Shown: positions 25,378-36,908, counted from the first letter of the stretch. The stretch is 44,674 nucleotides of DNA from Gemmatimonadota bacterium (GCA_039715185.1 JBDLIA010000019.1:1-44674); one strand, 5' to 3'. The notes: a model not told the origin generated them from the sequence alone. Numbers and translations are program-made.

Positions 25378-26883
25378 ATGATCGACGAAAGCAGGATCAG
25401 GACGGAGAGCGGCATGAAGGGGGCCGACTCCACCGCCCCCCTCGCGCTGGGGCTGGCGGCCGCGCTGGGCCTTCTGGCCGACGGCCTCTTCCCGGCGGGC
25501 CCGGAGGGTGCCGGGTTCGCCTTATGGATACTCTTCCTGGGAGTCGCGGCCGTTACGGTCGCGCGACGGGTGGACCCGGCCTCGGCCGGTGCCGTCGGCG
25601 GTTGGTCCGCGGTCTCGACGGCGGCTGCCGCTGCTCTGCTGCTCCGGGATACACCCGTCGTGATCCCGGCCATGTGGCTCGTGATGCTCGCTTCCGCGTC
25701 CATGGTGCTCTTGCGCGCGGGCGGCGTCCGGCTATGGACGACCCGGCCGGTCGACCACGTGGTGGGTTTCGCGGCCGTGCCGGCGCGCGCGGCCCTTGGC
25801 ACGATCGCTCTCGCCGTGGACGCGCAGCCACCCCCGGACTCGTCGCGGCGTCGCATCGCGGCCGTACTTCGCGGGGTGGTCCTGGCCGTCCCCCTGCTGC
25901 TGCTGTTCGGTGCGCTTTTCGCAGCCGCGGATGCGGGCTTCGAACGGTACGTCGAGAGGTTCGCGGCGTTATGGCTGGAAGACCTGCTGGCGCACCTGGC
26001 GGTCATCTTCGGCTTCGGCTGGATCGCCGCGGGCCTGCTCTCCGGCGTGCGGGCGAAGCGGCTGCCGAACCCGTTCACCGGCTTCACGCCCCCGCGGTTG
26101 GGTTCGGGCGAGACCGCCGTGGTTCTCGGGTCGTTGGCGGCCCTGTTCCTTACGTTCGTCGGATTCCAGCTCGGCTACCTTTTCGGCGGCCGCGAAGTGA
26201 TCGAAGTGACCTCCGGCCTCACGGTCGCCGACTACGCGCGCCGCGGATTCTTCGAGCTGATGGTCGTGGGCCTAGCCACGGTGGGCGTGCTGCTGGTGGG
26301 CGACGCCCTCAGCTCGGCCCGGCGGCTCTTCCGATGGCTTGCCGCCGTCCTCATCGGCTGCGCGCTGGTGATCCTGGCCTCCGCGGTCCAGCGCCTGATG
26401 CTCTACACGAACGCGTTCGGCCTGACCGTGGATCGCATCACGGCCGCCGTCGTCATGGCGTGGGTGGCAGCGGTTCTAGTGCTGTTCGCGGTGACGGTGT
26501 TACGCGACCGGCCCGGCCGGTTCTCATCCGCTGCCGTGCTCGCCGGGATCGCCGCGGTGTTCGTCCTTGCGCTGATCAACCCCGGTGCCATGGCCGCCCG
26601 GTCCAATCTCGATCGCGCCATGGCGGGCGCACGCGAGGCCGACGTGGCTTTCCTGAGCCACCTGTCCGCGGACGCCGTACCGGCGATCCTGCAGCGGGTC
26701 GACGAGCTGCCTCCGGCCGCGCAATGCGAACTCGGGCGGAGCCTCCTCGACCGATGGGGCGATGCGCCCTACGGCGGGCACGACGATCGTGACTGGCGCG
26801 GCTGGAACGCAGCCCGGTCGGCGGCGCGCCGCGCGGTTCAGGTCTCGGAAGCGCGCTTGACGGCGGCTGCACACGACTGCTGA
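25378..26883 (+). CDS. DUF4173/DUF4153-like integral membrane protein
   Basis: Starting at the ATG at 25378, the protein has 501 residues and about ten or more hydrophobic segments. The middle carries VGFQLGYLFGGREVIEVTSGLTVADYARRGFFELMVVGLA, which matches the conserved stretch of the DUF4173/DUF4153 families (an aromatic YLFGG followed by YARRGFFEL). These are polytopic membrane proteins of unknown function. The C-terminal 100 residues are soluble, with helical LDRAMAGAREADVAFLSHLSADAVPAIL and a tryptophan-rich DDRDWRGWN. A GTG at 25354 in the same frame is a possible earlier start, but it would lie inside the proposed promoter spacer. It converges on thiC. Confidence 0.8.
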   Translation: MIDESRIRTESGMKGADSTAPLALGLAAALGLLADGLFPAGPEGAGFALWILFLGVAAVTVARRVDPASAGAVGGWSAVSTAAAAALLLRDTPVVIPAMWLVMLASASMVLLRAGGVRLWTTRPVDHVVGFAAVPARAALGTIALAVDAQPPPDSSRRRIAAVLRGVVLAVPLLLLFGALFAAADAGFERYVERFAALWLEDLLAHLAVIFGFGWIAAGLLSGVRAKRLPNPFTGFTPPRLGSGETAVVLGSLAALFLTFVGFQLGYLFGGREVIEVTSGLTVADYARRGFFELMVVGLATVGVLLVGDALSSARRLFRWLAAVLIGCALVILASAVQRLMLYTNAFGLTVDRITAAVVMAWVAAVLVLFAVTVLRDRPGRFSSAAVLAGIAAVFVLALINPGAMAARSNLDRAMAGAREADVAFLSHLSADAVPAILQRVDELPPAAQCELGRSLLDRWGDAPYGGHDDRDWRGWNAARSAARRAVQVSEARLTAAAHDC

Positions 26884-26961
26884 GGGGGCGTTCGACATGT
26901 CGTCGCCCGGTGTCGCGCCCAACGCTCGTCGGCAGCGCCTCGGCGTAACGCCGGGTGGGAT

Positions 26962-28845
<1,884 letters not shown>

Positions 28846-28904
28846 TTGGTTGGACTCTACCGGAAGCGCCGGCCGCCGTCAAAACGGAGGCCGGCGCCCG
28901 GGCC

Positions 28905-30326
28905 TCACACCACCACGGCCTTCCAGCGGCCGCGCCGGAACACCACCGCGCTCACCACCGCCAGCGTGGAGAAGGCCACCGTGATCGCCACGAACGCACC
29001 GGTCGGACCGAGGTCGGTGTGGAAGGCGAGGAACCACGCCAGCGGAATCTCCCACAGCCAGAAGCAGACCAGGTTGATCACCGTCGGCGTCCACGTATCG
29101 CCCGCGCCGTTGAACGAGTTCGTCAACACCATCCCGTAGGAGTAGAACACGAAGCCCAGGCTGATGATGCGCAGCGCCGTGACGGCGTGCGCGCTGGTGT
29201 CACCCTCGCCGCCGAACCACCCCACGATCAGCGGAGCCGCGATCACGAAGATCACGCCCACGGTGCCCAGGAACGCCAGGTTCATGCGGCCGGCGATCCA
29301 CACGGACCGTTCCGCGCGGTCTGGGTCCTGGGCGCCGAGCGACTGGCCGACCATCGTGGCCGCGGCGTTGGCCAACCCCCACGCCGGCAGCAGCGCGAAT
29401 AGCACGATCCGGATCGCGATCGTGTAGCCGGCGACCGCTTCGCTGCCGAACTCGGCGACTATGCGCACGAGTCCCACGTAGCTCGCCGTCCCGATGAAGG
29501 TCTGCAGCGTTCCGGTCGCGGACAGCTTGAGCACGCGGCCCATTACGTCCGGCACGACGCGCAGGTGCCGACGGTACACGTGGATCTTGCCGATCCCCTT
29601 CAGGAGCAGCCAGAGCTGCACCAGCACCGCCGTGCCACGGCCGATGTTGGTCGCCACCGCCGCGCCGGTGACGCCGAGCTCCGGGAACGGACCGATCCCG
29701 AATATCAGCAGCGGGTCCAGCACGATGTTGATGGCGTTGGCGAGCCACAGCACGCGCATCGCCACGGCCGCGTCACCCGCGCCCCGGAACGCCGCGTTCA
29801 TCAGGAACAGCAGCAGGATTACCGCGTTGCCGCCGAACATGATGCCGGTGTACGTACCGCCCGTGGCCACCACGGACTCGCTGGCGCCCATCAAGCGCAG
29901 CAGCCGATGCGCGTTCGGCGCGGCGAAGACCGCGATCAGCGCGGACATCGCCACGCCCAGCAGGATGGCCTGACCCGCCGCGCGAGCGGCCCCCTCCGTG
30001 TCGCCCTCGCCCGTCCTGCGAGCTACGACCGCCGTGACGCCGATGCTCAGCCCGATCGCGACGGTGTAGATGAGGGTCATCATGGACTCGGTCAGGCCAA
30101 CCGCGGTCATGGCGTCCGCCCCCCGCCGCGAAACGAAGAAGATGTCCACGACCGCGAACACGGACTCCATGACCATCTCGAGTACCATGGGCACGGCCAG
30201 CAGGACGATGGCCTCTCCCAAAGGGCCCTTGGTCGCGTCCGCCGTGCGGCCGCTGGCTGCCTCCCACACGAGCCGCGCCCAGCCACGCGCCCCTTTTACC
30301 GACCGCGAACCGCCTATATCCGACAT
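28905..30326 (-). CDS. MATE family efflux transporter
   Basis: The 473-residue protein has about twelve hydrophobic segments in two related halves, as in MATE exporters. Signature parts include PLGEAIVLLAVPMVLEMVMESVFAVVDIFFVSRRGADAMTAVGL at the start of the first half and the ALLPAWGLANAAATMVGQSLGAQDPDRAERSVW segment opening the second. MATE proteins expel drugs, flavin or organic cations in exchange for sodium or protons. The ATG at 30326 has a GAGG 6 bases upstream. Only 17 bases separate it from the T-tract of an intrinsic terminator, and the same-strand 37-codon ORF lies before that, so its expression probably depends on read-through or attenuation. thiC is downstream on the same strand. 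Confidence 0.92.
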   Translation of the reverse strand: MSDIGGSRSVKGARGWARLVWEAASGRTADATKGPLGEAIVLLAVPMVLEMVMESVFAVVDIFFVSRRGADAMTAVGLTESMMTLIYTVAIGLSIGVTAVVARRTGEGDTEGAARAAGQAILLGVAMSALIAVFAAPNAHRLLRLMGASESVVATGGTYTGIMFGGNAVILLLFLMNAAFRGAGDAAVAMRVLWLANAINIVLDPLLIFGIGPFPELGVTGAAVATNIGRGTAVLVQLWLLLKGIGKIHVYRRHLRVVPDVMGRVLKLSATGTLQTFIGTASYVGLVRIVAEFGSEAVAGYTIAIRIVLFALLPAWGLANAAATMVGQSLGAQDPDRAERSVWIAGRMNLAFLGTVGVIFVIAAPLIVGWFGGEGDTSAHAVTALRIISLGFVFYSYGMVLTNSFNGAGDTWTPTVINLVCFWLWEIPLAWFLAFHTDLGPTGAFVAITVAFSTLAVVSAVVFRRGRWKAVVV

Positions 30327-30343
30327 GCCTACCTCGATGACTC

Positions 30344-30383
30344 CAAAAGAAAACGGCCCCCCGGCGAGGCGCCGAGGGGCCGT
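30344..30383 (-). terminator. Intrinsic terminator between the 37-codon ORF and the MATE gene
   Basis: On the minus strand, ACGGCCCCTCGGC (30383-30371) pairs with GCCGGGGGGCCGT (30365-30353) with one wobble around a 5-base loop. The stem is followed by TTTCTTTT. It is the most classical intrinsic terminator in the window. The MATE start codon is 17 bases further on. Confidence 0.88.
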
Positions 30384-30411
30384 CGTCCCAAGAAGGAACG
30401 GCGCTCCTAGA

Positions 30412-30525
30412 TCACCCCAAAGCCGGGCTCCACGGCACAACCACCGGCGCGGCCGACGCGTCCCCACCCGGGAACGGATCGGCGCCCATGGCCTGCGGCG
30501 TACGGAGGGTGATCTGCTTGCTCAT
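30412..30525 (-). CDS. 37-residue peptide ORF, possible leader peptide or small secreted/RiPP-like peptide
   Basis: An ATG at 30525 opens a 37-codon frame that begins MSKQITLRTPQAMG and ends VVVPWSPALG before a TGA at 30412. AGAGGA (30535-30530) sits 4 bases ahead of the ATG, one of the better ribosome-binding sites here. A -35/-10 pair lies about 55-80 bases upstream and a perfect intrinsic terminator 28 bases after the stop. Third codon positions are mostly G or C, as in real genes nearby. There is no cysteine and no signal peptide; the middle is Gly/Pro/Asp and Ala rich and the end is Pro/Val/Trp. No known family is recognised. It could be an attenuation leader for the MATE gene, a precursor peptide, or an independent small protein. 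Confidence 0.6.
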   Translation of the reverse strand: MSKQITLRTPQAMGADPFPGGDASAAPVVVPWSPALG

Positions 30526-30579
30526 CAAATCCTCTTGTCGGGGCGGAGGCTCGCGATTCGGCCGCCGCACGAAGCGCCC

Positions 30580-30608
30580 ACGTTACGCAAACGATCCAAC
30601 AACGTCAA
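30580..30608 (-). promoter_or_regulatory. Promoter candidate for the 37-codon ORF
   Basis: On the minus strand TTGACG (30608-30603) is followed after 17 bases by TAACGT (30585-30580). Expected transcription start is near 30573, giving a leader of about 48 bases before the ATG at 30525. The -35 matches five of six and the -10 three of six consensus bases. Confidence 0.45.
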
Positions 30609-30645
30609 CGATCGCAGCAGTGGCCATTCCTGGCGCACACGCAAG

Positions 30646-30676
30646 GCGGCCCCGGTGGCGTGGCCACCGAGGCCGC
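30646..30676 (-). terminator. Stem-loop after the exported repeat protein gene
   Basis: Arms GCGGCCCCGGTGGC (30646-30659) and GCCACCGAGGCCGC (30663-30676) pair over 14 positions with one mismatch around a GTG loop. It lies 63 bp past the stop of the gene at 30739. No T-tract follows on the minus strand, so termination would not be classical. Confidence 0.45.
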
Positions 30677-30738
30677 AATCTATCGAGAACGCCCCTGACT
30701 CGCGGGCGACGACCACATCGCCCGCGCCACGTCCGGCC

Positions 30739-31230
30739 TTACAGCGCCCCGACGAGCGACGCGATCGACGCGCTCTCGGTGTCGGGGAGGAGCGGGGAGG
30801 TGGAAAGCCGCTGCGCCCTTTCGGCGAGCGACCTGGCCCGCGTCGCGTCGCCCTGCTCGATGGCCGCGTGCGCGGCCTCGATGTAGGCGTGCGCCGCGTC
30901 TACCAACGCGCCCCGCGCCAGGGCGAGGTCGCCGGCGTCCGTCAAGGTCTCGCGGGACTTGCCGAAGTCACCCGCCTGGGCGTACACGCGACCTGCGAAA
31001 CGCATGGTCTCGAACGCCGCGGGGTCGTCCTGCGAGCGGTTCTCCGCGGAACGGCGGAGGAGGCTCGCCGCCTCTGCCCAGCGGTGCTGTGAATCGAGCA
31101 GGCTGACGGCTCGGTCGTACAACTCTTCTGCCCTGTCGTTGTCCACCCGGGGCGGCGCGGCGACGGCTGCGGCCGGCGCGGAGGCCAGCGAAATCATCGT
31201 AATGGCCAGAAGGCCGGTCTTGGCGATCAT
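30739..31230 (-). CDS. Exported helical-repeat (TPR-like) protein
   Basis: The 163-residue protein starts with a signal peptide (LLAITMISLASAPAAAVAA). Four helical pairs follow, for example RAEELYDRAVSLLDSQHRWAEAASLLRRSAE, DPAAFETMRFAGRVYAQAGDFGKSRETLTDAG and LVDAAHAYIEAAHAAIEQGDATRARSLAERAQRLS. The spacing and small residues are those of TPR units, which bind other proteins or peptides. No catalytic features are present. GGAG lies 7 bases before the ATG. The gene is single, between the MATE region and the glycosyltransferase; the role is unknown. Confidence 0.75.
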   Translation of the reverse strand: MIAKTGLLAITMISLASAPAAAVAAPPRVDNDRAEELYDRAVSLLDSQHRWAEAASLLRRSAENRSQDDPAAFETMRFAGRVYAQAGDFGKSRETLTDAGDLALARGALVDAAHAYIEAAHAAIEQGDATRARSLAERAQRLSTSPLLPDTESASIASLVGAL

Positions 31231-31441
31231 GTCTATCTCCAGGCTCTAACATTCGGATATTCGAGACCGGGTCTTCGCCCGGCTGGAAACTCTACGGGCG
31301 CGGGGACATCGGGTTTCACCTAATCCCCCGCGAACCCCGCTCGGTGGCGCCGCCGCCGCCTCGCGACAGCTTGTTCGTCCTTCAGATCCGCCCGCCCCGC
31401 CAAGGGTTGCGGTGCGCGTGTCAGGATTGTGTGGAGGGGGC
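31231..31441. other. Intergenic gap without recognised gene
   Basis: Between the exported repeat protein and the glycosyltransferase there is a 211-bp gap. I see no convincing coding frame, RNA gene or terminator. A short hairpin CCGGGTCTTCGCCCGG lies near 31268-31283, which may belong to the leader of the repeat-protein gene. Confidence 0.4.
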
Positions 31442-32452
31442 TCAAGCGACGGCGATGAAGTCCCGGCCCTCGCTCAGGCCGCATGCGCGGGCGGCGAGGC
31501 GGACCCGCTCGCGCCCGCCCGGCTGCGCCACCGCTCCCAGGTGCAGCGCCCCGGCGAAACGGCCGGCCTCCGGCGGCGCCACCACGGAGGCCCCGTGGAT
31601 CGTCTGGCCCACCTTCCGAGGGTCGACCTCGACGAACGCCAGCACGCGCAGCTCGGCCGCGGCTAGCGATCGAGCGAACGCCTTTCCCGTCGGGCCGGCA
31701 CCCCACACGACCACGTTGGGCCGGTCTCGCAGCAGGCTCTTCCGGAGGTGGTGGATCTTGCAGCGTCGAAAGGCCTCGGGGGCATACGAGGAAGACGTGC
31801 GAGACAGCCGTTGGGGGCTGTCCCACCAACGCAGCAGCACCCGCGGCACGACATCGATGGCGCCGCCGCTGCGCCAGATGCGCAGCAACAAGTCGTAGTC
31901 TTCGGGCCAGCCGCGATCCCGGTAGCCGCCCACCTCCGCCGCGGCGTCCGCGCGCAGAAAGAAGGTCGGGTGGGCGATGGGGCATTCCACCCACAGATCG
32001 CGTTGGATGTCGGCGCCGCCGCGAAGGCCGTTCAGCCAGCGCTGATAGCGGCGCGCGCCGTCGGTGACGCGCCCGTGCGAGGCGTACACGACGTGGCACC
32101 CGATCAGCGCCAGTTCGGGCCGCCTCCTGGATAGTTCCTGCTGCGCGGCCAGTCGGTCCGGATGCGCCTCGTCGTCTGCGTCCATACGCGCCAGCCAGCT
32201 CCCGCGAGCGAGCGCTCGTCCCCGTTCGAGCGCGGCGACGAGGCCGTCATGCGGTTGCGACTGGATTCGCACCCGCGGGTCCCCGCGGGCCCAGGTGCGC
32301 AGGATGTCGGCGGTGGAGTCCGTGGAGCCGTCGTCGACCGCTACGACCTCGAAGTCGGTGCAGCTCTGGCGCTGGAGTGAGGCGATGGCGCGCGGCAACG
32401 TGCGCTCGCCGTCATGGACGGGGAGCAGGACCGATACGCGCGGTGCTTTCAG
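31442..32452 (-). CDS. Family 2 glycosyltransferase with C-terminal Rossmann-like domain, unusual start
   Basis: The protein is a GT-A fold glycosyltransferase: VSVLLPVHDGERTLPRAI as first strand, VVAVDDGSTDST (Asp40-Asp41), the metal-binding MDADD (90-94) and WPEDYDLLLRI. About residue 245 onward is an extra domain with VVVWGAGPTGKAFARSL, a nucleotide-binding-like motif fused in some GT2 enzymes. It transfers a sugar from a nucleotide donor; acceptor and pathway are unknown. The frame opens after a TAG at 32482 and contains no ATG, GTG or TTG before the essential first strand. The first such codon (TTG, 32398) would remove that strand. A CTG at 32452 is proposed, giving 336 residues; alternatively the native 5' end was lost when the repeat just upstream inserted. 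Confidence 0.8.
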   Translation of the reverse strand: MKAPRVSVLLPVHDGERTLPRAIASLQRQSCTDFEVVAVDDGSTDSTADILRTWARGDPRVRIQSQPHDGLVAALERGRALARGSWLARMDADDEAHPDRLAAQQELSRRRPELALIGCHVVYASHGRVTDGARRYQRWLNGLRGGADIQRDLWVECPIAHPTFFLRADAAAEVGGYRDRGWPEDYDLLLRIWRSGGAIDVVPRVLLRWWDSPQRLSRTSSSYAPEAFRRCKIHHLRKSLLRDRPNVVVWGAGPTGKAFARSLAAAELRVLAFVEVDPRKVGQTIHGASVVAPPEAGRFAGALHLGAVAQPGGRERVRLAARACGLSEGRDFIAVA

Positions 32453-32479
32453 GGAATCCGCGGGCCGCGGGTCGCCGGC

Positions 32480-32568
32480 CTAGAGTGTGCCGGCGCGGAA
32501 CGTGTGCACCGAGGCGCGGGATGCAGCGCGCGCCGAATGCCTACCGGACTTCGGCAACGGTACACTAG
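32480..32568. mobile_element. 89-bp CTAG-bounded inverted-repeat element (MITE-like)
   Basis: The segment is bounded by CTAG at both ends (32480-32483 and 32565-32568). Inside these, the two ends are imperfect inverted repeats of the form TGTRCCGNNGCNGAA (11 of 15 matching). Bases 32515-32568 match 44576-44629 on the opposite strand at 51 of 54 positions. The structure suggests a miniature element with a 4-bp CTAG target duplication. It supplies the stop codon TAG of the gene ending at 32565 and the in-frame TAG just upstream of the glycosyltransferase. Confidence 0.7.
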
Positions 32569-33194
32569 AGACCGAAGATCGGGCCGCGGCCGGGTGGCGT
32601 CGGGCAGTGGCCATCGCCCGGCCCGGCACCCAGGACGGCGCTGATGTAGCCGGATCGGCTGGCTTTCTCCGCGTCCTGGCCGGACCAGCCCAGCTTGGCC
32701 TGCCGCACGCCGCCCGGCGTGTAGGACGCGGCGCGCGCGGACGCGGCCCGGCGGCTTGCGGGCGTCTCGACGACCGCGCTGGCGAGCAGAAGCGGCGAAG
32801 AAGTGGGCTGCGTGAAGCTGACCAGCACCGGCGGCGCGGCGGACTCGGAGCCGCCGAGTGCGGGCGCCGCGGCCGGCGCACCGGCACCCGCGTCCGTGGC
32901 CTCGCCAGCCGACGCGTTCGCGGGGGATGCGGACGCGGATTGGCTGGGCGCCGGAGCCTCCTGCGCTATCTCGACGATCTGGAGCGCGGCCCAGTCCTCG
33001 GCCACCGATACTCTGTCGCGTTCGTCATCGTCGGAGGAGCCCGGAATTCCGAATCCGACGAAAGCGAACAGCGCGAGGTGGGCCAGGATGGAGGCCGAAA
33101 CCCCCGCTACGATGGCCTTGAGATCGTGGCGCCCGTTGCGCCGAGAACGAGACTGAGACACGGAACCACCTTCCAAGTGTGCCGCCGGGTTCAT
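32565..33194 (-). CDS. Membrane-anchored protein of unknown function
   Basis: The 209-residue protein has a basic N-terminus (SQSRSRRNGRHDLK), one transmembrane segment (AIVAGVSASILAHLALFAFVGFGI) and a periplasmic Ala/Ser/Pro-rich part of about 150 residues with no recognised domain. The layout recalls energy-transducing or cell-division adaptor proteins, but no TonB C-terminal domain is present. Its ATG at 33194 overlaps the stop of the pabB-pabC fusion (ATGA), so expression is coupled to it. A GTG about 10 codons later is another possible start. The stop codon lies within the CTAG end of a repeat element, so the original C-terminus may have been longer. Confidence 0.62.
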   Translation of the reverse strand: MNPAAHLEGGSVSQSRSRRNGRHDLKAIVAGVSASILAHLALFAFVGFGIPGSSDDDERDRVSVAEDWAALQIVEIAQEAPAPSQSASASPANASAGEATDAGAGAPAAAPALGGSESAAPPVLVSFTQPTSSPLLLASAVVETPASRRAASARAASYTPGGVRQAKLGWSGQDAEKASRSGYISAVLGAGPGDGHCPTPPGRGPIFGL

Positions 33195-34993
33195 TCTCCC
33201 GGGGCGGGGCCTCCGGTTTTTGCAACACCGCCCGCGCCGCGTGGGTTCCAGCCTACCGGCACCCATTCGCGCGCGCTGTTGACGAACCAGATCGCCGACG
33301 CCGCCGCTACATCCTCCACGCGAACCGGGCGTTCCTCCACCCGACCGGAGCGCACCAGTTCGTCTCGATAGACCCCCGGGAGAAGTCCAGCGTTAATCGG
33401 CGGCGTGAACAGCGTCCCTCCGAGCTCTACGACCACGTTGCCACGGGTGAACTCCGTGATCTCTCCACGCTCGTTCCAGAGCAGCACTTCACCGCGGTCT
33501 GGGAGGCGCTCGCGCGCCCTCTCATACAGCGTCCGGTCCGAGGTCTTGTGAAACAGGCGTGGGTCCGTCGAGCAGATGGGATCCGCCGCGAGCCCCGCGG
33601 TCAGGGGGACCTTGGGATCGAAGGCCCTGACGGCCGCGCTCGCCCGCCCATCGTGCGCCATCCGTACGCGGATCAGCGCGCTGCCCGCACCGGTAGCCTG
33701 GCAAGCCTCCCGCACGGCCGCGTCCAGAGCCTCCGGGTTGGCGGCGTGCCCCAGGACGCCGGCGGAGCGAATCATCCGCGCTTTGTGTCGAGCCCACCTG
33801 AGCGGCCGGCCGTCCTCCAACCTCAGCGTTTCGATGAGGTCATCCGCGGCGGCCAGCTCGCCGAGTATCGCCGCCTTGCCCAGCGCCTCTTGCCACTCTC
33901 CGCGAGCGGTCGAAGCCCAGGTAACCCCGCCGCCTACACCGTAGCTGATTTCGCCCCGGCGCTGGTCCACGAGCGCGGTGCGTATAGCCACGCTGAACGC
34001 ACAGTCACCGCCCGGGCGAAGCAGGCCGATCGCTCCGCAGTACGCCTGCCTGGGTGAGTCTTCCAGCCGGGCGATCACCTCCGTGGCGGCGATCTTGGGA
34101 GCGCCGGTCACGGACCCGCACGGGAACAGCGCGGCGAAGACGTCCGCCAGCGACGTGCGCGGGCGGCACCGGGCGCTCACGGTGGAGGTCATCTGGTGCA
34201 CCGTGGGGAACGCCTCCACGCGAAACAGGTCGCTCACCTCGACGCTGCCGAATTCCGCGACACGCCCCAGATCGTTGCGCAGCAAGTCGACGATCATGAG
34301 GTTCTCGGCGCGGTCCTTCTCCGAGGCGCCGAGCGCCGCCCCGAGCGCGTCGTCTTCGTCCGTCCACCGACCCCGCGGAGCCGTGCCCTTCATGGGCCTG
34401 GTCGTGATGCGATCCCCGGTCCGCCGAAAGAAGAGCTCGGGCGAGACCGACAGCACGTGGTGGGCGGGAAGACGTACGTAGGCGGAGCAGGGCGCCGCGG
34501 CGACCGAGGCCAGGGTCTCGTAGAAGGCGAGCGGATCCTCCGCGAACGCCCGCCGCAGCCGGAGCGTGTGGTTGACCTGGTACACATCTCCGGCCGCGAT
34601 CAATTCGCGGATCGTCTCCACCGCCACTCGGTGCGTCGCGCGGTCCTCGCTCGTGACCCAGCCTGCGGGGATCTCGGCCGGACCGCTCGGCGGGAATGCG
34701 GGCGTGCGCCCGAGGGGCGCCGCGCGCTCCGGTTGGTCGTACGCCGCGAACCAGGCGAGCGGAACCTCACAACCCGTTCGGACCCTGAACCGCGCGTCGA
34801 ACGCGGGCGCCGCTTCGTATGCCACGAACCCCACGACCCAGCGCCCCCGCAGGGCCGCGTTCTCCGCCGCCGACAGCGCGCTCGTGACGTCCTCCGGGGT
34901 CTCCGCGACGAACAGCTCACGCGGCTCACCGAAAATCAGCCGACCGGGCTCGTCGGCGGATCGGAAGTCGATGATGGCGCTGGGGTCGCTCAA
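33191..34993 (-). CDS. pabB: Aminodeoxychorismate synthase component I fused to aminodeoxychorismate lyase
   Basis: The 600-residue protein joins two folate enzymes. Residues about 1-360 are the chorismate-binding PabB part: SVSPELFFRR, then RPMKGTAPRG with the PabB-specific lysine (Lys202), and AENLMIVDLLRNDLGRV and FPCGSVTGAPKIAA. Residues about 370-600 are a class IV aminotransferase-fold lyase (PabC): LIETLRLEDGRPLRWARHKARM, FHKTSDRTLYERA and ERGEITEFTRGNVVVE...LLPGVYRDELV. Together with a glutamine amidotransferase (PabA, not in the window) it turns chorismate into 4-aminobenzoate. Such fusions are common. It heads a two-gene unit with the membrane-anchored protein. Confidence 0.93.
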   Translation of the reverse strand: MSDPSAIIDFRSADEPGRLIFGEPRELFVAETPEDVTSALSAAENAALRGRWVVGFVAYEAAPAFDARFRVRTGCEVPLAWFAAYDQPERAAPLGRTPAFPPSGPAEIPAGWVTSEDRATHRVAVETIRELIAAGDVYQVNHTLRLRRAFAEDPLAFYETLASVAAAPCSAYVRLPAHHVLSVSPELFFRRTGDRITTRPMKGTAPRGRWTDEDDALGAALGASEKDRAENLMIVDLLRNDLGRVAEFGSVEVSDLFRVEAFPTVHQMTSTVSARCRPRTSLADVFAALFPCGSVTGAPKIAATEVIARLEDSPRQAYCGAIGLLRPGGDCAFSVAIRTALVDQRRGEISYGVGGGVTWASTARGEWQEALGKAAILGELAAADDLIETLRLEDGRPLRWARHKARMIRSAGVLGHAANPEALDAAVREACQATGAGSALIRVRMAHDGRASAAVRAFDPKVPLTAGLAADPICSTDPRLFHKTSDRTLYERARERLPDRGEVLLWNERGEITEFTRGNVVVELGGTLFTPPINAGLLPGVYRDELVRSGRVEERPVRVEDVAAASAIWFVNSAREWVPVGWNPRGAGGVAKTGGPAPGE

Positions 34994-35233
34994 GCCACAC
35001 GGGGTTCGGGGTCACTCGTAACGGTCCGCCGGCGCCGGACAAACTCGCGCTCGACGCCACCGGCGTCACCTACCCCGTCACGGCTGGCTAGGCAAGACCG
35101 TTCCGGGGACGGAGGCCGCTTGCCGGCGCGTGTGCTCCGCGGCGCGTGCGCGGGAAGGCGGAACCACAGCGCACGGCGGCGGGTGTATTGTATGGCAACG
35201 GTATCGAACCATTCGACCCGACCGAGGATGTTC
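34994..35233. other. Intergenic gap between pabB-pabC and htrA
   Basis: A 240-bp divergent gap. No convincing gene is seen. TATTGT at about 35186-35191 could be a -10 for the protease gene but has no good -35, so I do not call a promoter. Confidence 0.35.
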
Positions 35234-36907
<1,674 letters not shown>

Positions 36908-36908
36908 C

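Noticed and set aside
31320-32099. 259-codon frame within the glycosyltransferase region
   Set aside because: Shifted frame of a gene with clear GT2 motifs; the translation is low complexity and Arg/Pro rich.
32565-33194. TonB or energy-transducer assignment for the membrane-anchored protein
   Set aside because: The single N-terminal membrane segment and Pro/Ala-rich region look similar, but no TonB C-terminal domain is present.
34196-35233. Upstream extension of the HtrA frame to a 903-codon product
   Set aside because: The extra part is antisense to pabB-pabC, has no domain, and would bury the signal peptide. The ATG at 35234 has a good ribosome-binding site.
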